64,000 bases of DNA from Chloroflexota bacterium (GTDB taxonomy: Bacteria > Chloroflexota > Dehalococcoidia > Lucifugimonadales > UBA3495). Every line of letters starts with the position of its first letter. The stretch's first letter is position 1. A program made the translations under genes and the position numbers. The notes beneath the pieces were generated by a model. That model ran no database searches. It was not told where the DNA came from and saw only the letters and a program-made list of their open reading frames with translations. The DNA is taken from NCBI GenBank assembly GCA_009837355.1, contig VXTR01000064.1, forward strand, positions 34,737 through 98,736. The letters are read 5' to 3'. Below are positions 1 through 9,418 of the stretch, piece by piece.

Positions 1-169
1 GACGGAAAAAGCCGGCGTCGGCCAGGTCGGCGGCCAGGTCGGCGGGTATCTGACGCTCGGCGTCGATTTGGTCGGCGGCGTCGGCCACCCGCTCCACGAA
101 AGGCGGCGCGGCGGCCAGGTAGTGAGCAATGTCGGTGGGCGCGGTAATGGCGGTGGCGGCAGCAGTCAT
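1..169 (-). CDS. acyl-CoA dehydrogenase family protein, N-terminal part (runs off window)
   Basis: Reverse-strand translation from ATG at 169: MTAAATAITAPTDIAHYLAAAPPFVERVADAADQIDAERQIPADLAADLADAGFFR..., typical acyl-CoA dehydrogenase N-terminus; no stop before window edge. Confidence 0.6.
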   Translation of the reverse strand, partial: MTAAATAITAPTDIAHYLAAAPPFVERVADAADQIDAERQIPADLAADLADAGFFR

Positions 170-247
170 CGTTTCTCTCGGCGCAGTTGAATTGACTGCC
201 GCCTACGGTACACAAGCAGCGGGGCGGTGTCAAAGCAGGGATGATGC

Positions 248-634
248 TTACAGCGCCCGCTCATCAATAACCACTTCACCGCCATCCCGGGCATCCAACG
301 CAACGTGGCAACCCTCCAGCAACTCCATACCCAACAGGGGTTGGTCGATGGACTGGAAAACGCCGACTTCAGTCAGAATGCCGTGCCAAGATACCCACCC
401 GGTGAAGAATTCAAAACCTTCTGATTCACCGCGGGCAGTAATTACTGAGCGACGTCCCTCGCTAATCAACCCTAACTCTCTGATGACCGTTTCGGGCAAC
501 GTCAGTGCTCCGGTGAACCCGGTGTCCAGAATGACCCGGCACTGGTGAAACGCTCCGTCAGAGCCCTGTATCGACACCATGAGCCACGGTTCCAACCCGC
601 CATATTCGTTACGTTCCACCCGGCCGCTAATCAC
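248..634 (-). CDS. clan AA (retropepsin-like) aspartic protease family protein
   Basis: ORF 128 aa with ILDTGFTGALTLP (D-T/S-G motif) and later LLGMELLEG. Confidence 0.75.
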   Translation of the reverse strand: MISGRVERNEYGGLEPWLMVSIQGSDGAFHQCRVILDTGFTGALTLPETVIRELGLISEGRRSVITARGESEGFEFFTGWVSWHGILTEVGVFQSIDQPLLGMELLEGCHVALDARDGGEVVIDERAL

Positions 635-890
635 GGTTCACCGAGCGGAATCTGGCCCCCATTTTGTACACCGCCGGATACCCAACTCGCTCCGCCCAGG
701 TGTAGGCGTTAGGCTGGCGCTCTCTCAGTCGCCTGGTGGCAACCAAATCCTCGTCGGCAATCTCGTAGTCGCCGCTTTTCACGTCGATCACCACAATTTT
801 GCCCTTATGCTCCGGCCCCAGGGTAGGCCGTATCTTTTCCTGGTAGATGGCGCGACCAATAGCCGGCGTATCCTCTTTGTTGAATGTCAC
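627..890 (-). CDS. small hypothetical protein, overlaps the downstream aspartic protease by 8 bp
   Basis: 87-aa ORF in operon-like overlap with 248..634; family not recognised. Confidence 0.6.
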   Translation of the reverse strand: MTFNKEDTPAIGRAIYQEKIRPTLGPEHKGKIVVIDVKSGDYEIADEDLVATRRLRERQPNAYTWAERVGYPAVYKMGARFRSVNRD

Positions 891-967
891 GATTATCGCT
901 CCTTGCCGGCGTCAGTTTAGCGTGAAACCAATCATGACGCCCGCACTATGATTGAGGGCAAGGTCCT

Positions 968-1819
968 CTATCCTACACGCCCGGTTGTGTGTAGGATAAG
1001 ATGAATCAACGAGAACATTCGCAGAAAAAGATAATCCACTTGTTCTGATGATTCCAAACGCTCCTGCGTCGTTTCCGAATGTCGGATACTCAGACCATTC
1101 CCTGCACCAGTTAATGCGATTGCTTCCTTCTCGATCAGGTCTCTAAACTTTGATTGCGAAGAGCCAGCCGCCTTATCGAGTAATACCTTTACGCCTTTTT
1201 TCTTGTCCACATCCTCAATAGTCTTGAGACGCTCCCAAGCATCCCAAAGCTTTTCCAAGCTGTCACGGTGCTTATCCTAGTCTGGAACGAGAAATTTTTC
1301 ACATGCACCTTCAAGGAGTTCATCCAAATCATCATCACCTGTCTGGAAAGCAACGTACTTCAACGTGCTACCGACAACTTCAGGCAGGGTACGTTCCACA
1401 TTGCCCTGTTCGGTAAGGTTGAATGCCAGCAGGTTACGCCGGAAAATTCGGTTGATGTCTTCCTCGAACTCCAATTGTACTTCGCGTCCACGCTTATTAT
1501 AAGGTGCACGATCAGCTAGAGCATTCCAGCAGAATTCGATGGTGTCCATAATTACGTGTAGCGGCGGCTGGTCAAACGCCGTGATGTCCCACGCTTCATA
1601 CCACGAACCAGATAGCTCCCTCGGAACTTCAAGCAATTCAGGGATCTCGGCGCATATTTCCGCCTCGAACTGCTTCAAATCGCCGAGCACACCTTTATTA
1701 TTCCGTTTTTGAATTAGCCAAGCTATTCCCCGCCATACCTCCGGCGAAATTTCCGTATCCATCCTAGGCTGTTCACCGAGCTCACGGTCACTGAAGTATT
1801 GCCTCATTTTTGCCTCCAC
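968..1819 (-). pseudogene. AbiJ-NTD4-like protein interrupted by one in-frame TAG
   Basis: ORFs 1277..1819 (MRQYFSDRELGEQPRMDTEISPEVWRGIAWLI...) and 968..1258 (EKLWDAWERLKTIEDVDKKKGVKVLLDKAAG...RHSETTQERLESSEQVDYLFLRMFSLIHLIL) are in the same frame, separated only by a TAG at 1277-1279 (...KFLVPD*DKHRDSLEKLWDAWE...). Confidence 0.6.
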
Positions 1820-1980
1820 TCTACGGCAGCCTTAGTCTCAACTCTTATTGGCACGATGCTGACCGCGATAAATTATACCGCATCGCACTACGGGAACGCC
1901 GTCGGGCCGGCGCCACGCCAAGTCGAACCCCTAAATCCCCGGATCCCAAAAATCCCGATTCAAACGATGACCACTAAGGC

Positions 1981-2010
1981 TTGACAACCGGACGAACATC
2001 AGTTCATAAT
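1981..2010 (+). promoter_or_regulatory. sigma70-like promoter at the 5' edge of repeat copy 1
   Basis: TTGACA (1981-1986), 18 nt, CATAAT (2005-2010). Confidence 0.45.
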
Positions 2011-2432
2011 AGCCATGTGCACATCAACCCATCCATCCACAGCCTGCCAACGAGGTCATCATCACTACGGTCGTCAACGGCCACCAAACAGTCAGCTAAT
2101 CCTAAAATCGCACGAAGGAGCGGTCACTGCTGCCATCCCGGCTAACTGCGCTAGCTACCTGCCAGGGAGAAAGACCAGACGTGACACCGGAGCGGCCACT
2201 GCTGCCATCCCGGCTAATTGCAGCCAGGGAGAAAGACCAGGTGTGGCACGGCGCGATACCACTGCGGCCATTGACGGGCCCCAGATCCCCGGACCTGCCG
2301 GAGATCTCCGTCACAAAAACACCTATGTGGAAGTGCGTAAGAACCCCCCGGCCGTGGGACTGACAACGACCAAAGTGAATTCCGGAAGTCGACCTCAGGC
2401 AGGCTACCCAAAAACCGTAAGGAGGCAACCCC
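1981..2432 (+). repeat. copy 1 of a ~450-bp non-coding repeat (inverted partner at 34940-35416)
   Basis: Near-identical to the reverse complement of 34940-35416, e.g. CACGAAGGAGCGGTCACTGCTGCCATCCCGGCTAACTGCGCTAGCTACCTGCCAGGGAGAAAGACCAGACGTGACACCGGAGCGGCCACTGCTGCC... Confidence 0.95.
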
Positions 2433-2581
2433 AATGAAAATCAACCACCACGGAACCAACCTCCAACCCAACCCCGCTCATGGTGAGCTTGTCGAACCAC
2501 CCTCCTAAACCGCCTTATCGCTGGCCGGCCACCCGCAATCCGGCTACAATCGCCCCATCAACCGGTGCGAGGAGAATACCG

Positions 2582-3463
2582 ATGGCTTTGTTTGAAGGAT
2601 TTGAGCGGATGCAAATCACCGCCGGCAGCGGCGAGACCGTCAACCTGGTCAAGGGCGGCAGCGGTCCGCCTCTGCTGCTGCTCCACGGCTATCCGCAGAC
2701 CCATACCATGTGGCACAAGGTCGCGCCCCGCCTGGCCGCTGACTTCACCGTCGTCTGCGCCGACCTGCGCGGCTACGGCGACAGCGGCAAGCCCCAGGGC
2801 AGTCCCGACCATTCCAACCATTCCAAGCGCGCCATGGCCCAGGACCTGGTGGACGCCATGGCCCATCTGGGCTTTGATACTTTCTTCCTGGGCAGCCACG
2901 ACCGGGGCGCCCGCGTCGCTCACCGTCTCACCAAGGACCACCCCGAGCAGGTGCTTCGCCTGGCCACCCTGGACATCGTGCCCACCCGCCACATGTTCAG
3001 CATCGTCAATAAGGAATTTGCCACCAACACCTACCACTGGTTCTTTCTCATCCAGCCCCACGACTTCCCCGAGCGCGTCATCGGCGCCGACCCCGACTAC
3101 TTCATCCGCTCCCGGTTCATGCGCGAGCGCAACGCCGAAGTCACCTTCCCGTCCGAAGCAGTTGAAGAATACGTGCGCTGCTTCAGCAACCCCGCCGCCA
3201 TCCACGGCGCCTGCGAGGACTACCGGGCCGGCGCCAGCATCGACCTGGTACACGACGAAGCCGACTTCGACAACAAGGTAAACTGCCCGCACCTGGCCCT
3301 GTGGAGCGACCGGGGTTATGTGGGCCGCACGCAGGATGTCCTCGCCGTCTGGCGCGACTACTCCAACAACGTGGAAGGCCAGTCCCTCCCCTGCGGCCAC
3401 TACATCGCCGAAGAACTGCCCGACGACGCCTACCGTCTGCTGCACGAATTTTTCACCCGCTAG
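2582..3463 (+). CDS. alpha/beta hydrolase, haloacetate dehalogenase-like
   Basis: MALFEGFERMQITAGSGETVNLVKGGSGPPLLLLHGYPQTHTMWHKVAPRLA...DLRGYGDSGKP...GSHDRGARVAHRLTKDHP. The ORF-track start at 2480 is an extension through intergenic repeat sequence. Confidence 0.85.
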   Translation: MALFEGFERMQITAGSGETVNLVKGGSGPPLLLLHGYPQTHTMWHKVAPRLAADFTVVCADLRGYGDSGKPQGSPDHSNHSKRAMAQDLVDAMAHLGFDTFFLGSHDRGARVAHRLTKDHPEQVLRLATLDIVPTRHMFSIVNKEFATNTYHWFFLIQPHDFPERVIGADPDYFIRSRFMRERNAEVTFPSEAVEEYVRCFSNPAAIHGACEDYRAGASIDLVHDEADFDNKVNCPHLALWSDRGYVGRTQDVLAVWRDYSNNVEGQSLPCGHYIAEELPDDAYRLLHEFFTR

Positions 3464-3471
3464 AGGCAATC

Positions 3472-4845
3472 ATGCCCCACGACTACCTTGACCAACTGGC
3501 CGAGTTCGTCGCCAGCCTCCGCGCCGAAGACCTGCCCCCCGAGACTATCGCCGCCGCCAGGGACGTGGTGCTGGACACCATCGGCGCGATGATAGCCGGC
3601 AGCCGGCTGGACGAAAACACCAACTTCGCAGGGTTGGCCGCCGAGTTAAGCGGGCCGGGCCGGGCTACCATCATCGGCCATTCTCACCAGGTGCAGCCCG
3701 TTTGGGCCACTATGGTCAATGCCACCGCCGGCGTCGCTCTCGAAATGGACGAGGGCAACCGCGTGGGCGGCGGCCATCCGTCCATCCACGTAACGCCGGG
3801 CGCGTTGGCCGTGGCGGAAGACCTGGACTGTACCGGCGCTGACACGCTGGCGGCCATCATCGCCGGCTACGAAGTAACTTCGCGCATCGGGACGGCCACG
3901 CAAGTGAAGCCGGAAGTGCACTCGCATGGGACGTGGGGGACGATTGGGACGGCGGCGGCAGCGGCGCGGCTGATGGGGTTTGATCCGGCGCAAACCCGGC
4001 TGGCGATGAACCTAGCGATGTCCATGAGCCCAGCGAACACCTGGACGCCGTGCCTTGAGGGCGCGACGGTGCGCAACCTGTATCCCGGGCGCTCCGGCTT
4101 TCAGGGAATCATGGCGGCGCACCTCAGCCAGTGCGGGTTCACCTCGGTATCCGATGGGCCGGCGGACTTGTACCGCAGCCTGTTGGGCGATGGGTTCGAA
4201 CCCGACGCCGTGGTTGACGGATTGGGCGATCTGGACAATCTCCGCATCGGGCAAAACTACTTCAAGTTTCATGCGTGCTGCCTGTACAACCATCCTGCCC
4301 TGGACGCGGTGCAGAACATACTGAGCGAAACGCCGTTTACAGCCGGCGACGTGAAGGGAATCTTGGTAACGGCGCCGACCATCGCGCAGATAATGGACGA
4401 TCCGGCGCCGGCCAATATGCTGGCCGCCAAGTTCTCCATCCCCTACGCAGTGGCCGCCGCGGTGTGTTACGGGAAAACGGACGTGAGCGCCTTCCTGCCG
4501 GAACGGGTGAGGGACGGTGACATTCGGCGGTTGGCGCAGCGGGTTGAGCTAAAGGCCGACGCGGAGATGAACCTGCGCCGGTACGACTATCCCGCCGCAC
4601 GGGCCGCCGTGCAGCTGAGCGACGGGCGGAGGCTGGAATCCAGCGTTGTCTCCCAGCGCGGTGACGCCACCAACCCGGCATCGCGGGAGCAGTTTATGGG
4701 CAAGTTCCGCTCCCTAGCCGGGCCAACACTGGGCGACGAGGGGGTTGAGTGTGTGATTGGCGCGGTGGGACGTATGGAAAAGCTGGAGAACATCGAGGGA
4801 CTGACCACCCTGTTACAGTCAGGCCAACAGGAGGATGCCCAATGA
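3472..4845 (+). CDS. MmgE/PrpD family protein
   Basis: MPHDYLDQLAEFVASLRAEDLPPETIAAARDVVLDTIGAMIAGS...EMDEGNR..GGGHPSIHVTPGALAVAE; GTIGTAAAAARL. Confidence 0.88.
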   Translation: MPHDYLDQLAEFVASLRAEDLPPETIAAARDVVLDTIGAMIAGSRLDENTNFAGLAAELSGPGRATIIGHSHQVQPVWATMVNATAGVALEMDEGNRVGGGHPSIHVTPGALAVAEDLDCTGADTLAAIIAGYEVTSRIGTATQVKPEVHSHGTWGTIGTAAAAARLMGFDPAQTRLAMNLAMSMSPANTWTPCLEGATVRNLYPGRSGFQGIMAAHLSQCGFTSVSDGPADLYRSLLGDGFEPDAVVDGLGDLDNLRIGQNYFKFHACCLYNHPALDAVQNILSETPFTAGDVKGILVTAPTIAQIMDDPAPANMLAAKFSIPYAVAAAVCYGKTDVSAFLPERVRDGDIRRLAQRVELKADAEMNLRRYDYPAARAAVQLSDGRRLESSVVSQRGDATNPASREQFMGKFRSLAGPTLGDEGVECVIGAVGRMEKLENIEGLTTLLQSGQQEDAQ

Positions 4846-5957
4846 CCACCCACAACTTTCCTATGGCCGCGCAGGTTGACCGCGTGCCGTCGTCAACCGT
4901 GCCGCTCAGCGACGCCGAGGAAACCCGCTTTGAGCGCATTATGGATCAGGCGGTGATGATCGATGTTCACCAGCATCCCTTCGTGCTGCCAGAGTCCATG
5001 GACGGGTTTATTGAATACCTGCGGGCGGCGAATCGGTACGAATGGGGCTATCAGGCCGTGGCCGCCGGGGGCTGGAGCGCGGTTACCACTTCCAACTTTT
5101 TCACTGCCCTTTACAAGGTCAACGACATGTCCTTCGTGGAATACGACGACATTGCGGCAGAGGTGGGGGTGATGCTGGCCGACGTTGCCCAGCAGGACAA
5201 TGTGGTACGTGTGGCTAACGCCGACGAGATTCTGGCTGCCCGGCAGCAGGGCAACATCGGATTCCTGCCCACGCTGGAGCACCTGGCCATCGGCAACAGC
5301 ATTGAGCGAGTGGACGCGCTGTTCGGCATGGGCGTGCGGCTGGCCGGCATCACCTACAACCGGAGGAACTACATCGGCGACGGCCAGCAGGAGCGCAACC
5401 CCGGCGGCCTGAGCGCGTTCGGCGTCGAGGTGGTGCACCGGATGAACGACCTGGGGATGGCGGTGGACTTGTCCCATGCCTCGACGCCCACGGCAATGGA
5501 CGCCATTGAGGTTTCGCGGGCGCCGACGGTGTTCAGCCACAACGCGTCCTACACGCTGCGACCCAACGGGCGCACACGCACCGATGAGGAGTTGCTGGCC
5601 TGCGTCCAAAAGGGCGGGCTAGTCTGCGTTACCGCAGTTCCAAACTCCCTGAGCGACGACCCGGAGCAGGACATCGAGTGCGTGCTGGACCATTACGACT
5701 ACATGGTTCAGCTGTTGGGCATTGACCACGTGGGCATCGGGACGGATACGACCGTGGGGGACCACGTTGGGTTTCACCGGGTGATGATGGGGCGCACGCC
5801 GGACCAGCTGCCGGCTCCCTACCTCAATGGGTTGGAATCGCCGGCCGACGGCAAGAACATTGTGCGGGGCCTGATTCGCCGGGGTTACTCGGATGAGGAC
5901 GTGTTGAAAATCGTGGGCGGCAATGCCCTGGACTACTTCCGGCGGGTGATAGCGTAG
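4842..5957 (+). CDS. membrane dipeptidase (peptidase M19 family)
   Basis: MIDVHQHPFVLPESMDGF...GITYNRRNYIGDG...AVDLSHAS...VFSHNASYTLRPNGR...IDHVGIGTDTT; ATG overlaps the preceding stop. Confidence 0.85.
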   Translation: MTTHNFPMAAQVDRVPSSTVPLSDAEETRFERIMDQAVMIDVHQHPFVLPESMDGFIEYLRAANRYEWGYQAVAAGGWSAVTTSNFFTALYKVNDMSFVEYDDIAAEVGVMLADVAQQDNVVRVANADEILAARQQGNIGFLPTLEHLAIGNSIERVDALFGMGVRLAGITYNRRNYIGDGQQERNPGGLSAFGVEVVHRMNDLGMAVDLSHASTPTAMDAIEVSRAPTVFSHNASYTLRPNGRTRTDEELLACVQKGGLVCVTAVPNSLSDDPEQDIECVLDHYDYMVQLLGIDHVGIGTDTTVGDHVGFHRVMMGRTPDQLPAPYLNGLESPADGKNIVRGLIRRGYSDEDVLKIVGGNALDYFRRVIA

Positions 5958-5980
5958 CTGGGACTGAGGGAGAGGGAATC

Positions 5981-6427
5981 ATGATTCAACTGACTGATGA
6001 TATGGCCCAGTTGATTAACCATGCCCGGGACGATGGCTATCCCTGCATCGTGAGCACGGCGTCCGCCGACGGCACGCCCAACTGCGGCTACATCGGCACC
6101 GTGTTGACCGTGGACGACGACACCTTGGTGTACCGGGACCGCAGCGGACGGGTTCCGCTGGACCACATTGAGGAGAACTCCAAAGTCATCGTGCTGTTCC
6201 GCAACACGGAGCGGGACGCCGGCTGGAAATTCCGTTGCACCGCCATGGTCTATCGGGAGGGTCCGGCTTTTGAGGAGATGACCGATAGGCTGCTGGAAGC
6301 CGGCTTGATTCCCGAACGCTACCTGCCGGACGGCAGGCAAGGCGCCATCGTAGCGCTGCGGATTGACCAGGTGCTGACGCTGTTCGGCGAGGTATTGCAG
6401 GAACGGGAGCCGGGGCTGCGCTGGTAA
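5981..6427 (+). CDS. pyridoxamine 5'-phosphate oxidase family protein
   Basis: 148-aa flavin-split-barrel-like ORF: PCIVSTASADGTPNCGYIGTVLTVDDDTLVYRDRSG. Confidence 0.75.
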   Translation: MIQLTDDMAQLINHARDDGYPCIVSTASADGTPNCGYIGTVLTVDDDTLVYRDRSGRVPLDHIEENSKVIVLFRNTERDAGWKFRCTAMVYREGPAFEEMTDRLLEAGLIPERYLPDGRQGAIVALRIDQVLTLFGEVLQEREPGLRW

Positions 6428-6434
6428 GGGCCGC

Positions 6435-7430
6435 CTATCCGCTCGCCACCGCCAGCGCGCCCACCGCAACGGTACCCAACTGCACCGGCAAGGGTTGCCA
6501 GGTTACGCCCCGGTCCCTGCTGCGGAACAGTCCGCCGCCGTCGGTGCCGGCATATACCACGCCCGTCTCCTGAGGGTCCCACTCGAAGGCCACCACCATA
6601 TCGGCGGGATTTTCCCCGGAGCCAAGTCCTTCCACCAGCGTCCAGCTGTGGCCTCCATCGGTGGAGCGATAGAATTGCGGATTGCCGCGCCGGGAGTTCT
6701 CGGACACGGTAACCAGCACAATCTCAGCATCGTCAGGGGCCGATGCTATGTGCAGGGCGTAGCGTCGAGCCAGCCCGTGGTTGATGATCTCCCAGTCGCC
6801 ACCGCCGTTGTCGGAACGGTATGGCGCGCGGGCCGTGGCTACATAGACGCTGCCGGCTCGGGCCGCGTTGACGCTCACGCAGTGGATGTCGTCATCCAGA
6901 CCTGGCAACTGCCGCCAGTTACGACCGCCGTCGCCTGTGCTTACCATTCCGCCGACCTCGATGCCAGCATAAAGGCAAGCGGAGTCGTCGGGTGCAACAC
7001 GCAGGTCGCGGACATGGGAGTCGCGGGTTGGAGAATGGAAGCTCCACTCCTCAGATTCGGGCACGGCACGGAAACCGTCCAGTTCCTTCCAGCTGTAGCC
7101 GCCGTCCGAGGAGCGGAATATCGCCGCCGGTTCGCTGCCGACGTACACGGTGTCCGCTTCATCGGGATGAGACAGCACGCTGTGCGCGTAGTCGCTGGGA
7201 TAAGAGTCCAGAAGCCGCCAGGTGTTTCCGCCGTCATCGGTGCGATACACACCGGCTTCGTAGGCGGCCAGATATGCTCGCTGTGGTTTGGCGGAGCTGG
7301 CGGTCAATCGGGCGGCGGCGTGCGCCAGGGGCGTTACGGGGCCCTGCTGCCAGGTTTTCCCGCCGTCGGCGCTGGATACGGCACAAACCCCATCGTGCAT
7401 TCCCACGTATATTCTCTTGGTTTGGGGCAT
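6435..7430 (-). CDS. BNR/sialidase-like beta-propeller protein
   Basis: Repeated S/TxDGGxTW motifs (SSADGGKTWQQ, RTDDGGNTWRLL, RSSDGGYSWKEL, STGDGGRNWRQL, RSTDGGHSWTLV). Confidence 0.85.
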   Translation of the reverse strand: MPQTKRIYVGMHDGVCAVSSADGGKTWQQGPVTPLAHAAARLTASSAKPQRAYLAAYEAGVYRTDDGGNTWRLLDSYPSDYAHSVLSHPDEADTVYVGSEPAAIFRSSDGGYSWKELDGFRAVPESEEWSFHSPTRDSHVRDLRVAPDDSACLYAGIEVGGMVSTGDGGRNWRQLPGLDDDIHCVSVNAARAGSVYVATARAPYRSDNGGGDWEIINHGLARRYALHIASAPDDAEIVLVTVSENSRRGNPQFYRSTDGGHSWTLVEGLGSGENPADMVVAFEWDPQETGVVYAGTDGGGLFRSRDRGVTWQPLPVQLGTVAVGALAVASG

Positions 7431-7529
7431 TTCATCCTCCTTACAACAGTAGATGACAAAGAGCCAGCAGCGGCCATATAATGCCGGTAACAGATCCGAT
7501 TCGCGCTACAACCATTCAGGAGGTCCGGT

Positions 7530-7967
7530 ATGGCTACCGCAACCAAGTTTGAGCGAGTTACCAAACCCCTGGTCAAGATTACGGAGATGGACCACATCGT
7601 CCTAAGGACGAGGGACGTAGAAGAATCTTTGCGCTTCTACACTGAAGTGCTGGGGCTGCAGCCGGAGCGAGTGGAGCAGTGGCGGGCCGGGGAAATCCGT
7701 TTCCCATCGGCGAGACTGAATGCTGACACCATCATCGACTTCTTCGCCTCCGACAACATTCCAATGGGCAAGGACGACCCCAAGAATCAGGACCACTTCT
7801 GCATGGTCATTGACTATACCGACATGGAAGAACTGAAAGAGCGCTTCGAGGATCTCGGCGTGGAAATTCAGGCTGGGCCGGGCAAGCGCTGGGGTTCCCA
7901 CGGCGACGGCATCTCGCTGTACATTTACGACCCCGACGACAACGTGGTGGAACTGCGTCACTATTAA
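7530..7967 (+). CDS. VOC family (glyoxalase/bleomycin-resistance) protein
   Basis: MDHIVLRTRDVEESLRFYTEVLGLQPERVE...DGISLYIYDPDDNVVELRHY. Confidence 0.85.
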   Translation: MATATKFERVTKPLVKITEMDHIVLRTRDVEESLRFYTEVLGLQPERVEQWRAGEIRFPSARLNADTIIDFFASDNIPMGKDDPKNQDHFCMVIDYTDMEELKERFEDLGVEIQAGPGKRWGSHGDGISLYIYDPDDNVVELRHY

Positions 7968-7977
7968 ACAAAAATGG

Positions 7978-8049
7978 AGCGGAAGACGGGATTCGAACCC
8001 GCGACCTTCTCCTTGGCAAGGAGACGCTCTACCACTGAGCCACTTCCGC
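7978..8049 (-). tRNA. tRNA-Gly (anticodon GCC)
   Basis: Reverse complement GCGGAAGTGGCTCAGTGGTAGAGCGTCTCCTTGCCAAGGAGAAGGTCGCGGGTTCGAATCCCGTCTTCCGCT folds as a cloverleaf; loop CTTGCCAAG. Confidence 0.95.
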
Positions 8050-8293
8050 CCAAATTATCCTGGACGCTTCCCCGGAATGGCGCCCAGGGGCAAATTTGAG
8101 AATACACGTTACGCAGTACTTTGGCAATACCTTCTCAGTGAGTGGAGGCGCTTGGCCAGCTCGCCGGGAATCGCAAAATTGACCTGCCGAGTATCGGTTA
8201 CTATAATCGGCAAGTCCGAAGTGATAGCGGGTCTTTGCCCACACGGTAGGAGTCGCGATTGCCGGGTTCACTGCGTACGTGAGGAGAACTTTC

Positions 8294-8812
8294 ATGGTTA
8301 CAGAACAGGCAGCAGTCCTTAGCCCCGAGGCTATGGTGGAGGAGTTCCAGAAAAACGGCGTCACCCACGTGGTGACCATTCCCGACAGCGAGACCAACTA
8401 CCTGTATGAGTTGATGAAGGACCAGCCCTGGCTGGATGTAGTCCCGGCCTCCCGGGAAGGCGAGACCTTCGCCATCGCCCTGGGGCTGCTGGTCGCCGGC
8501 AAGACGCCGGTGGTGCTCATTCAAAACACGGGCATGATGGAATCGGGCGACTCTATCAGGGGCATGGTCCTGGACGCCGGGTTCCCGCTGGTGATGGTGG
8601 TGGGTTATCGTGGCTGGAACCGCCACGGGGTCATCACCGACACGGCGGCCCGCTATACTGAGCCGTTCCTCAACGCCTTTCGCATCAACTACTATCTGGT
8701 GGAGCAGGACGCCGACAGCGCGCGTATCTCCACGGCCTTCGAGGAGGCACGGGCCACTAAGCGGCCGGTGGCCATCCTGGTAGGCGACGAATACCACGGG
8801 TTCAACCGATAA
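8294..8812 (+). CDS. TPP-dependent decarboxylase, alpha (N-terminal PYR-type) subunit; sulfopyruvate/phosphonopyruvate decarboxylase-like
   Basis: MVEEFQKNGVTHVVTIPDSETNYLYELM...ASREGETFAIALGLLVAGKTPVVLIQNTGMMESGDSIRGMVLDAGFPLVMVVGYRG. Confidence 0.75.
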   Translation: MVTEQAAVLSPEAMVEEFQKNGVTHVVTIPDSETNYLYELMKDQPWLDVVPASREGETFAIALGLLVAGKTPVVLIQNTGMMESGDSIRGMVLDAGFPLVMVVGYRGWNRHGVITDTAARYTEPFLNAFRINYYLVEQDADSARISTAFEEARATKRPVAILVGDEYHGFNR

Positions 8813-8824
8813 CGGAGGCAAAGC

Positions 8825-9415
8825 ATGATTCACGCCGAGGACGTATTCCGCGTTTTCCAGGAACACCGGGGCGATGCCATCGTGATTCCCACCGGCACTT
8901 CCGGTCGCCGCTGGGGAGAGTTCAGCAACAATGAGAACCGGGACCTGAACCTGGGCGGCGCAATGGGTCAAACCACGTCAGCTGCCCTGGGGCTGGCACT
9001 GGGACTGCCCGACGAAAAGGTGGTGCTGTTCGATTCCGAAGGCGCGTTGCTGATGAACATGGGGATCCTGGCTACCATCGCCGGCAAGAAGCCGCAAAAC
9101 TTCTGCCACATCCTGCTGGACAACGAGTGCTACGCCACCACCGGAGGGCAGCCCGTTCCCAACGCGCAGGAGATTAACTACGCCGGCGTGGCAAAAGAGT
9201 CCGGTTACTCCTCTGCGTACAGCTTCGACGACTTGGAAGAGTTCGCCACCAACGTTGAGCAGATAATGCAGGCAACCGGCCCGGTATTCGTGGCCATCAA
9301 GGTTGTGCCGCAGATAGAGAACGAGCCGATAGGTATGCGGGTGCGCCCGCCGACCCGCAGCCGCGCCGAAACCATCCGCGACCTGCAGGGGGAGTTGGGT
9401 ATCGGCGCCGACTAA
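8825..9415 (+). CDS. TPP-dependent decarboxylase, beta (TPP-binding) subunit
   Basis: LNLGGAMGQTTSAALGLALGLPDEKVVLFDSEGALLMNMGILATIAGKKPQNFCHILLDNECYATTGGQP; GDG-like TPP motif. Confidence 0.78.
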   Translation: MIHAEDVFRVFQEHRGDAIVIPTGTSGRRWGEFSNNENRDLNLGGAMGQTTSAALGLALGLPDEKVVLFDSEGALLMNMGILATIAGKKPQNFCHILLDNECYATTGGQPVPNAQEINYAGVAKESGYSSAYSFDDLEEFATNVEQIMQATGPVFVAIKVVPQIENEPIGMRVRPPTRSRAETIRDLQGELGIGAD

Positions 9416-9418
9416 GGG

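Noticed and set aside
2015-2471. Overlapping ORFs inside repeat copy 1 (and counterparts in 34896-35279)
   Set aside because: Several frames open simultaneously, Arg/Pro/Ser-rich, no start/RBS logic; treated as non-coding repeat sequence.
2480-2581. N-terminal extension MVSLSNHPPKPPYRWPATRN... of the dehalogenase ORF
   Set aside because: Translates ATGGTGAGCTTGTCGAACCAC, which looks like a common dispersed intergenic repeat; conserved protein begins at 2582.
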